Source of the DNA: Bacteriovoracaceae bacterium UBA1018
GTDB lineage: Bacteria; Bdellovibrionota; UBA1018
Assembly: GCA_002291495.1 (NCBI GenBank)
Contig: DBAE01000278.1
Coordinates: 7,749 to 14,322 of the forward strand
Reading direction: 5' to 3'
Length of the DNA: 6,574 bases
The notes below the pieces were generated by a model. It was not told where the DNA came from. It searched no databases and saw nothing but the letters and a program-made list of their open reading frames with translations. Of the stretch, positions 1 through 4,862 are shown piece after piece. The position numbers and the translations under genes are program-made. The stretch's first letter is position 1. Every line of letters starts with the position of its first letter.

Positions 1-1
1 A

Positions 2-643
2 GACTCATCATCCATTCAACGAGGAGATCTCAAGCTCCTTTTCAGCTCGCAAGAGCGCGTCTTAAAATATCTAAGGTGCATCCTCATCGGCGTGCCGCTT
101 TGGTATGTGGTAGGTATCCTGATTACTTTTTCACCTGAACTCGCAAAACACCTCGGTGTAACAGGACCAGTATCAGCCGGCACAGCAATCATGGTGACTT
201 ATGCTGCGCTTGCCGTTGGCGATGTCGCAAGCGGACTTTTTAGCCAATGGATGCGTAGTCGGAAAAAAGCCATGTCGGCTTTTCTAATCCTTAATAGCTT
301 CGCGATAATTCTGTATTTTGTTTTGCGAGGCATATCTCCATTTGCCTTTTACTGTGTTTGTGCGGTGCTCGGATTTGCTTCCGGTTATTGGGCGATGTTT
401 GTGACTATTTCGTCAGAACAGTTCGGCACTAATCTTCGAGCTACCGTCACAACGACGGTTCCTAATTTTGTCCGAGCGGCTGTTTTACCACTCACCTTTT
501 TGCTTCGCGCATTCGAACCTCAGCTTGGGCTTCTTGGAAGCGCGTTTGCATTGGGCGTCCTATGCACTGCCATTGCCTTTTTGGCCCTGAGAGGACTCCC
601 TGAAACCTTTGGAAAAGACCTTCAGTACTTCGATTTTAGATGA
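2..643 (+). CDS. MFS transporter, C-terminal half (5' end outside window)
   Basis: The reading frame is open from the left edge to a TGA at 641-643, so the 213 visible residues are the C-terminal part of a longer protein; the GTG at 92 is internal. What is visible is about six hydrophobic helices, which fits the second six-helix half of a 12-helix major facilitator. A basic loop (SQWMRSRKKAM) sits between two helices at the place of the conserved MFS loop motif. An E-Q-F-G-T-N-L-R-A stretch resembles the E-x-F-P-T-x-x-R-A signature of the family, and the end (LPETFGKDL) resembles the tail of sugar/organic-acid porters. Substrate is not readable. The gene lies 14 nt before the AUR1-like gene on the same strand, so co-transcription is likely, and a substrate linked to inositol or lipid is a reasonable but untested inference. 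Confidence 0.8.
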   Translation, partial: DSSSIQRGDLKLLFSSQERVLKYLRCILIGVPLWYVVGILITFSPELAKHLGVTGPVSAGTAIMVTYAALAVGDVASGLFSQWMRSRKKAMSAFLILNSFAIILYFVLRGISPFAFYCVCAVLGFASGYWAMFVTISSEQFGTNLRATVTTTVPNFVRAAVLPLTFLLRAFEPQLGLLGSAFALGVLCTAIAFLALRGLPETFGKDLQYFDFR

Positions 644-657
644 TATGACAAAAGCCC

Positions 658-1686
658 ATGCGTGAACGTGAAGTAAAATCATTAGGATTTTTCAGCGCAC
701 TATCGCCTAGCTTTGTTTTTGGAGGCTGGAGACTTTGGTGGACGGCTTTGTCTACTTTTCAAAAGATCATTCCACTCGCCGCAATCCTGATTTATTGGCT
801 ACTGCTCTATCTCGTTGGCGGTCTCGCTTCGGACCATATCTCGATTGGTGTACTGATTCTCGTTTTGTCATACGGAGGCCCTCGAACCCGTATTGTCCTC
901 AGCTTTTTGATGCCGCTTTTGCTGACTGCAATTATCTACGATAGCCAACGTTATTACGGTGACTATCTACGCGGCAGAATTCGAGTGTCGGAGCCCTACG
1001 ATTTCGATAAGAAATTTTTTGGAATTACGACTCAAGACGGTGTCCTGACTCCCAACGAATGGTGGCAACTTCATACTCACTGGACACTCGATCTTGTCAC
1101 TGGGTTTTTCTATCTCTTTTTCATCGCGATCTTCGTACTCATTGCTGGCTATTTTCAGTTTTGGCTACCTAGACAAGGTGGCACATCAAAGCTTTCGGCT
1201 TTAGATCTTCGAGTGCGTGCACCTCGAATTATGTGGGGTTTTCTTTGGGTCAATCTCTTAGGTTACTCCACCTACTACTGGTATCCAGCTGCACCGCCTT
1301 GGTACGTGACACTTTACGGTCTTGGTCCGGTAAATATGGACGCAAAACCAAACCCAGCTGGATGCATTCGTTTTGACGAACTTTTAGGGACTCATTTTTT
1401 TACTGGGATGTATGGTAAATCGGCAGATATCTTTGGTGCAATACCATCGCTACACATTGCCTATCCGCTGCTCGCAGTACTCTTTGCTTTCCAATTCGGA
1501 GCACTTAGAAAGTTTTCGATCTTCTTTTATTTGATCATGTGCTTTTCGGCCGTGTACCTGAACCACCACTACATATTAGATATCATCTGGGGATCCGCTT
1601 ACGCGATCCTGATCTGGTGGATGACAAACTGGTGGGAAGATCGAAAGCTTAATCGCAGCTCGGATCTAAAATTAGTGAATAATTAG
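658..1686 (+). CDS. AUR1-like PAP2-family inositol phosphotransferase (membrane)
   Basis: A 342-aa polytopic membrane protein with the motif order of the AUR1/inositol phosphorylceramide synthase branch of the PAP2 superfamily. Seen: an R-x-R-V-S-x-P-Y-D-F-D-K-K-F-F-G segment near 107-122, PAAPPWY at 210-216, GCIRFDELLG at 235-244, FGAIPSLH at 259-266 and HHYILD at 303-308. In yeast Aur1 the catalytic triad is His255, His294 and Asp298; H266, H304 and D308 occupy the equivalent places, with the same H-x3-D spacing. Aur1 enzymes transfer phosphoinositol from phosphatidylinositol to ceramide, releasing diacylglycerol. Here the donor fits the inositol genes nearby, but the acceptor is unknown. 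Hydrophobic helices lie near 37-55, 62-94, 146-170, 190-206, 265-282 and 286-300, with another after the last motif. The ATG at 658 is the first possible in frame (stop at 646-648); no clear Shine-Dalgarno is present, so translation may be coupled to the MFS gene. A generic lipid phosphatase is the alternative, but the PPWY and G-x-I-R-x-D blocks argue against it. Confidence 0.8.
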   Translation: MREREVKSLGFFSALSPSFVFGGWRLWWTALSTFQKIIPLAAILIYWLLLYLVGGLASDHISIGVLILVLSYGGPRTRIVLSFLMPLLLTAIIYDSQRYYGDYLRGRIRVSEPYDFDKKFFGITTQDGVLTPNEWWQLHTHWTLDLVTGFFYLFFIAIFVLIAGYFQFWLPRQGGTSKLSALDLRVRAPRIMWGFLWVNLLGYSTYYWYPAAPPWYVTLYGLGPVNMDAKPNPAGCIRFDELLGTHFFTGMYGKSADIFGAIPSLHIAYPLLAVLFAFQFGALRKFSIFFYLIMCFSAVYLNHHYILDIIWGSAYAILIWWMTNWWEDRKLNRSSDLKLVNN

Positions 1687-2290
1687 ATCCTGCTGGATCG
1701 ATAGTCCATGCACCGCCGCTAAATACTTTGGATTGACCCACATCAAAGCTACCACTTTGATTAGTTCCTACCCATCGTACTAGGTAAGAGTCTGAACCAG
1801 AAAAGGCGGCTCTTACACGTACCCAGTATTGTGAACCGGCAGCCAGATCAACAGAACGATTAAAATTAAAACGATAAAATCGGGCATTAGCGCGACTGAT
1901 CTCATTGATGTTCAGAGTCGCTGTCGCGATTGGAAAGCCAGAAGGATTACGGCCTAGATCACCTTCGAGACTGAGTGTAACAGTCCCCGAAAGTATATTG
2001 GTATTAGAACCCACACCTTGAAGGAGCAATGATACTCCATCAATTCGAGCTTGCGACCGCGGATTGATTGATTGTGCAGCTTCATTCGTGCCTAAACCGA
2101 CACTCAAAAGCGCACTATAATTGCCAGAAACTGATTGAGGAGAGCTCAGGCAGCTCGATCGTGAAGCTTCGTTACCGCGGTTATTATCGTCTGGTACGGT
2201 GAATTCACATGCACTGAGAACTAGTGCACTCGAAGTGACAATCCCTAGAGCAAAAACTTTTTTAAGACTATTCAGACTTCTGATACCCAT
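1649..2290 (-). CDS. Putative outer-membrane lipoprotein with beta-sandwich-like domain, function unknown
   Basis: A 213-aa protein with a lipoprotein signal peptide: basic start (MGIRSLNSLKK), hydrophobic core and lipobox LSAC with the acceptor cysteine at residue 28. The +2 residue is Glu, not the inner-membrane retention Asp, so outer-membrane sorting is plausible. After a short polar linker, residues about 47-213 are rich in alternating hydrophobic and Ser/Thr/Asn residues. The pattern includes VTLSLEGDLGRNPSGFPIAT and GSQYWVRVRA, which recalls secreted beta-sandwich modules with an 'x-x-G-x-x-YWVRV' strand. No family is named with confidence. Cys47 and Cys212 flank the domain and could form a disulfide. 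The ATG at 2290 is supported by a strong GAGGAG ribosome site. The 3' end overlaps the AUR1-like gene tail to tail by 38 bp. No evident link to inositol metabolism. Confidence 0.8.
   Translation of the reverse strand: MGIRSLNSLKKVFALGIVTSSALVLSACEFTVPDDNNRGNEASRSSCLSSPQSVSGNYSALLSVGLGTNEAAQSINPRSQARIDGVSLLLQGVGSNTNILSGTVTLSLEGDLGRNPSGFPIATATLNINEISRANARFYRFNFNRSVDLAAGSQYWVRVRAAFSGSDSYLVRWVGTNQSGSFDVGQSKVFSGGAWTIDPAGSNYSLILDPSCD
1662..1690. repeat. 8-bp inverted repeat at the convergent gene junction
   Basis: GGATCTAA at 1662-1669 and TTAGATCC at 1683-1690 are perfect inverted arms around a 13-nt loop that includes the end of the AUR1-like gene. A third partial arm, GGATC at 1695-1699, can pair with GATCC at 1686-1690 as a competing 5-bp hairpin. 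Neither side is followed by a T-run, so it is not a standard intrinsic terminator. It may act as a 3'-end structure for either of the two converging transcripts. Confidence 0.35.
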
Positions 2291-2296
2291 TTCAAA

Positions 2297-2302
2297 CTCC
2301 TC
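2297..2302 (-). promoter_or_regulatory. Shine-Dalgarno site of the lipoprotein gene
   Basis: GAGGAG on the minus strand, 6 nt before the ATG at 2290. It is the strongest ribosome site in the window and fixes the lipoprotein start. Confidence 0.75.
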
Positions 2303-2381
2303 GCAACATGCTCCGCACGTTGGTCATTCTCTACTTCGTTTATTTAAAGCAAGATTGAGGCCTTCAAAACACTACTGAAAT

Positions 2382-2411
2382 CTTATACTTATAGAATAGA
2401 TAGTAAGCCAA
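2382..2411 (-). promoter_or_regulatory. Candidate sigma70-type promoter of the lipoprotein gene
   Basis: On the minus strand, TTGGCT (2406-2411; 4 of 6 to TTGACA) and TATAAG (2382-2387; 5 of 6 to TATAAT) are separated by 18 nt. Transcription would start near 2375 and give a leader of about 85 nt before the lipoprotein ATG. Consensus match only. The -35 lies inside a palindrome listed separately. Confidence 0.45.
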
Positions 2412-2417
2412 GGCTTA
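2404..2417. promoter_or_regulatory. Palindrome over the lipoprotein -35, candidate operator
   Basis: TAAGCC-AA-GGCTTA is a perfect 6-bp dyad around a 2-bp centre, overlapping the predicted -35 hexamer. The centre is too short for a stable RNA hairpin, so a site for a dimeric regulator is the more likely reading. No regulator gene is seen in the window. Confidence 0.35.
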
Positions 2418-2429
2418 ACGTAACTCAAC

Positions 2430-2452
2430 AAGTGTCGAAACTATTGACACTT
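2430..2452 (-). terminator. Hairpin at the stop codon of the secreted-protein gene, weak terminator candidate
   Basis: AAGTGTC (2430-2436) and GACACTT (2446-2452) are perfect inverted arms, extendable inward by a G-U and an A-U pair. The TAG stop (2441-2443) falls in the loop. On the minus strand the hairpin is followed by a mixed sequence that is only moderately T-rich (GTTGAGTTACGTT), so intrinsic termination would be weak at best. It may rather protect the 3' end. Confidence 0.3.
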
Positions 2453-2806
2453 CGGGATGATGATCGAATAGTCGAGTTCTTCGATACCATCAAACACCGT
2501 GAACTCCACGCCGAGTGAATCGATGAGAGTCACATCGAGTGCATATCGATTGAGGAGGTGTTTTGAGGGAGAATTGGTTTGAAGAACCATGGCGATCAAA
2601 AGAGCACTTACTTCGGACTTTTGTCCTTCGAAACAGACTCGATCTACCTTGGGGTCAAGGGCGACCATCACGTCAACGATCTTATCTTTGGTTACTTCGA
2701 CTGTACGGCTGGGATACTCAATTACAATCTTGTCTTGTGCCGAAGCGTAGCTCGGAATTGAAACAATCAAACCAACCAAAAATAAGCCAAATAAAGCGTT
2801 TTTCAT
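2441..2806 (-). CDS. Small secreted/periplasmic protein of unknown function
   Basis: A 121-aa protein with a clear Sec signal peptide: MKNAL start, hydrophobic core FGLFLVGLIVSIP and an A-S-A cleavage site near residue 23, leaving a mature protein of about 98 residues that begins QDKIVIEYP. The mature part alternates short beta-like stretches (IVIEYPSRTVEVTK, VDVMVALD, YALDVTLI, EFTVFDG) with few helices. It has two cysteines, Cys58 and the penultimate Cys120, which could form a disulfide closing the fold. I do not recognise the family. The ATG at 2806 gives an intact signal peptide; no good Shine-Dalgarno precedes it. It is a single-gene unit, separated by 198 nt from the aminotransferase and 150 nt from the lipoprotein. 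Its upstream region carries a promoter-like sequence and an inverted repeat, suggesting its own regulation. Confidence 0.7.
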   Translation of the reverse strand: MKNALFGLFLVGLIVSIPSYASAQDKIVIEYPSRTVEVTKDKIVDVMVALDPKVDRVCFEGQKSEVSALLIAMVLQTNSPSKHLLNRYALDVTLIDSLGVEFTVFDGIEELDYSIIIPKCQ

Positions 2807-2810
2807 AAGT

Positions 2811-2834
2811 TAAACGCTCTATAGCGAGCGTTTA
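2811..2834. promoter_or_regulatory. 9-bp inverted repeat upstream of the secreted-protein gene
   Basis: TAAACGCTC (2811-2819) and GAGCGTTTA (2826-2834) are perfect arms around a 6-nt centre, beginning 4 nt before the start codon at 2806. A third copy of the arm core, AGCGTTT at 2795-2801, lies inside codons 2-4. The repeat overlaps the predicted -10, which fits an operator. If transcribed as leader RNA, the middle arm could pair with either neighbour. Confidence 0.5.
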
Positions 2835-2846
2835 TTTAAAAGTAAA
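2818..2846 (-). promoter_or_regulatory. Candidate sigma70-type promoter of the secreted-protein gene
   Basis: On the minus strand TTTACT (2841-2846; 4 of 6) and TATAGA (2818-2823; 4 of 6) are 17 nt apart. The predicted start of transcription near 2811 leaves almost no leader, consistent with the missing Shine-Dalgarno (a leaderless or near-leaderless message), but the hexamers are only moderate matches. Confidence 0.35.
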
Positions 2847-2882
2847 TGAAATTAGTCAGGAAATATTTGAAGTGAGTTGATG

Positions 2883-2904
2883 CGCTGGAAATCAGAGACC
2901 AGCG
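2883..2904. repeat. GC-rich inverted repeat in the aminotransferase downstream spacer
   Basis: CGCTGG (2883-2888) and CCAGCG (2899-2904) are perfect arms around a 10-nt loop. Neither strand has a T-run afterwards. A second, AT-rich imperfect dyad lies at 2912-2940 (ATAAAACAC and GTGTATTTAT, one bulge). Together they may slow or end the leftward transcript of the inositol operon, but neither is a convincing terminator. Confidence 0.3.
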
Positions 2905-2953
2905 GTTAGGCATAAAACACTAATATTATCGTGTATTTATGTAAACAAACCCA

Positions 2954-3004
2954 CTTCTCTGGAGAACCTACTTCTCTGGAGAACCTACTTCTCTGGAGAA
3001 CCTA
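2954..3004. repeat. Tandem repeat, three perfect 17-bp units
   Basis: The unit CTTCTCTGGAGAACCTA occurs three times without a mismatch at 2954-2970, 2971-2987 and 2988-3004. It ends on the base next to the aminotransferase stop codon (3005-3007). Each unit contains TTCTC-TG-GAGAA, a 5-bp dyad with a 2-bp centre, so this is an array of three near-palindromes with centres 17 bp apart. Since it starts after the stop, changes in copy number would not affect the protein. It could be a multi-site operator, a nucleoid-protein site or a slippage-derived repeat; nothing in the sequence decides between these. Confidence 0.95.
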
Positions 3005-4384
3005 CTAATCCCGCCAAAATCCTTCGGTTTTCATGAGGTCAAAAACTTCGGTCAAGATCGCCACTGCATTATCAATGGTTCCTTCATCAATGGTCATCGC
3101 AGGCTGAATACGGAAACTTGAAGCATAGGACATAGTGAGAAGACCCCTTTTCAAGCACTCTTTAAACACTCGAGTGCAAACTGGTTTAGACAAAGGCTCA
3201 CGCGTCTCTTTGTCCTTCACCATCTCGATACCGAGGAACAAACCTGCTCCACGCACGTCTCCAATAAATGGATACTTATCGAGCATAGGCTTGAGTTTGC
3301 CTAAGAAGTACTCGCCCATTCGTCGAGAGTTTTCGACTAAGCCCTCTTCATCAATAATTTTCAAAGACGCGGCCGAAGCAGCAGAGGCCAGAGGATTACC
3401 TCCGTAGCTCGAAGATGATCCTGACGGATTAGACCAAGGTTTAGCGTTGACGATCTCATCGCGAGACATCACAGCACTAATTGGAAATCCTCCGCCAAAC
3501 TGTTTGCCCAAGGTTACGATATCTGCTTCGACTCCTGAGTGTTCTGCACCCCAGTACTTGCCGGTACGTCCAAAGCCAGTAATCATTTCATCTACAATCA
3601 ATAGAGCGCCCACTTCTTTAGCGAGATCTTTCACGGCAGGTAAAAACTCTTTTGGAGGAATGACGTTTCCTGCAGTTCCTTGCATCGGCTCGATAATAAA
3701 TGCTGCAATCTCGCCAGCATTCGACATCTTGACTTGTTTGCGCATCACTTCCACGCAGGCCATGCCGCATGAAGGAGCTGACAATCGAAATGGACAACGG
3801 TAGCAATTTGCGTACGGAGCGATGTGAGAACCCGGGACCATAGGACCCATTTTGTCTTTAAACTCAGAGCCCATGAGAGAAAGCACACCCATAGTTTTTC
3901 CATGGAAGCCCCCCCAAAAACTCACAAACTCGTATTTACCAGTATGAGATTTGGCCAAACGGAGTGCAGACTCTACTGCCTCAGCGCCGCTTGAATAAAG
4001 TTGCGCGCGATGAACTGAAGGACTTGGTCGATGCTCGGCTAGCTTATCGAGAAGCTCTACACGAGCCTCCGAAGTAAAGCTTCCAACAGATGCTTTTTCG
4101 ACCTGCGTTTGGATCGCTTTGACAAACTTGGGATGACTATGGCCAAGGCCATTTACGCCAATACCACCGATAATATCGATGAATGTATTTCCATCGACGT
4201 CAGTCACCGTACTTCCAGACGCGTGGTCGACAACAATCCCAGCCATTAAAGCAAAACCTTGAAGACCTGGTGCGAGATGCTCTTCTTCTTTTGCGCGGAT
4301 AGCCTGACTCTTAGGTCCTGGAACCTGAGTGCGGAGCTGAACTTTTTGATTTTTCGGCTGAGAGATTGCTTTCATTTCGTTCAT
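3005..4384 (-). CDS. Class III PLP-dependent aminotransferase (acetylornithine/GABA aminotransferase family)
   Basis: A 459-aa fold-type I PLP enzyme of the class III (omega) aminotransferase family. Seen, numbered from the ATG at 4384: family N-terminus PGPKS near 22, TDVDGN near 61-66, GLGHSHP near 79-85, PLP-phosphate loop SSGAEA 131-136, stacking F160-H161, Asp265 in VDEMITGFGRTG and Schiff-base Lys294 in LGKQFGGGFP, then YGGNP 327-331. An insertion carries four cysteines, C194-x2-C197-x8-C206-x3-C210 (NCYRCPF start), found in a subgroup that includes archaeal enzymes annotated as GABA-type aminotransferases and amino-acid racemases. Substrate is therefore open: amine transfer or racemisation are both possible. 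An upstream ATG at 4441 would add 19 residues and overlap the GtrA gene by 47 bp; the ATG at 4384 has an AAAGG site 7 nt before it and is preferred. It is the last gene of the inositol operon. Confidence 0.88.
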   Translation of the reverse strand: MNEMKAISQPKNQKVQLRTQVPGPKSQAIRAKEEEHLAPGLQGFALMAGIVVDHASGSTVTDVDGNTFIDIIGGIGVNGLGHSHPKFVKAIQTQVEKASVGSFTSEARVELLDKLAEHRPSPSVHRAQLYSSGAEAVESALRLAKSHTGKYEFVSFWGGFHGKTMGVLSLMGSEFKDKMGPMVPGSHIAPYANCYRCPFRLSAPSCGMACVEVMRKQVKMSNAGEIAAFIIEPMQGTAGNVIPPKEFLPAVKDLAKEVGALLIVDEMITGFGRTGKYWGAEHSGVEADIVTLGKQFGGGFPISAVMSRDEIVNAKPWSNPSGSSSSYGGNPLASAASAASLKIIDEEGLVENSRRMGEYFLGKLKPMLDKYPFIGDVRGAGLFLGIEMVKDKETREPLSKPVCTRVFKECLKRGLLTMSYASSFRIQPAMTIDEGTIDNAVAILTEVFDLMKTEGFWRD

Positions 4385-4391
4385 GATCTTA

Positions 4392-4396
4392 CCTTT
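4392..4396 (-). promoter_or_regulatory. Shine-Dalgarno site deciding the aminotransferase start
   Basis: AAAGG on the minus strand, 7 nt before the ATG at 4384, overlaps the TAA stop of the GtrA gene (4395-4397). This supports the internal start and implies translational coupling between the two genes. Confidence 0.6.
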
Positions 4397-4862
4397 ACCT
4401 AAAAACAAAGGAGCGTTGCATCGGAAAGTTAAAAAATACACCGACTAAAAGTGAGACAATGGCCTTTGATACGGCATACTGAAATCCGAGGAGATCAGTC
4501 AGTAAGTAAACTCCGCCACTATTCAGGAGCAGGCTACCCCCCGAAACCAGAGCGTATTTGACTGCCTGTTTATGGCCTGAACTCAGTACCGGATTAAATC
4601 CACCACGGTAAACCCACCAGCGTCCCAGACTAAAATTAGTGACTGCTCCTAAAAAAGCACCAATCGCTGTGGCTCCGACATACCAGACCCGTCCAACCTC
4701 AACGAGAAATACAAGTGATCCAAAATCGACAACGGTCGCGACGACAGAGGCGACTTGAGATCGCTTAAAAGTTTGAAAAAGTGTGGGAGGCGTAGAACTC
4801 AAGTCCGGCGCCGTACTGCTAACGACATCAATAGCAGTTTTATTTCCGACTTCGTTGCCCAA
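4395..4862 (-). CDS. GtrA-family four-helix membrane protein
   Basis: A 155-aa protein with four hydrophobic helices near 38-56, 60-78, 101-121 and 128-147, the layout of the GtrA family. The family hallmark is seen twice, after helix 2 (NFSLGRWWVYR, 76-86) and after helix 4 (NFPMQRSFVFR, 145-155). GtrA proteins are thought to help move lipid-linked sugars, often undecaprenyl-phosphate glucose, across the inner membrane, or to partner membrane glycosyl- and phospho-transferases. Here the neighbours suggest a lipid-linked inositol compound as cargo (inference). The start is a TTG directly after the TAG of the preceding gene, with AAAGG 8 nt upstream inside that gene. The next candidate, a TTG at codon 21, has no ribosome site. 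The first 30 residues are polar and Ser/Thr-rich, an N-terminal extension outside the helix bundle. Confidence 0.85.
   Translation of the reverse strand: MGNEVGNKTAIDVVSSTAPDLSSTPPTLFQTFKRSQVASVVATVVDFGSLVFLVEVGRVWYVGATAIGAFLGAVTNFSLGRWWVYRGGFNPVLSSGHKQAVKYALVSGGSLLLNSGGVYLLTDLLGFQYAVSKAIVSLLVGVFFNFPMQRSFVFR

Noticed and set aside
92..94. GTG at 92 as the true start of the MFS gene
   Set aside because: The frame stays open to the left edge, and the visible protein is only half of an MFS fold.
1686..1699. GATCC-TGCT-GGATC as an intrinsic terminator of the AUR1-like gene
   Set aside because: The stem is only 5 bp and no T-run follows on the plus strand.
2563..2808. Plus-strand reading frames across the secreted-protein gene
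   Set aside because: They lack a ribosome site and protein-like composition, while the minus-strand frame has a clear signal peptide.
2954..3004. CRISPR array
   Set aside because: The units are 17 bp and directly adjacent, with no spacers and no cas genes.
4385..4441. Longer aminotransferase start at 4441
   Set aside because: It overlaps the GtrA gene by 47 bp and adds 19 residues unlike the family; the ATG at 4384 has a ribosome site at good spacing.
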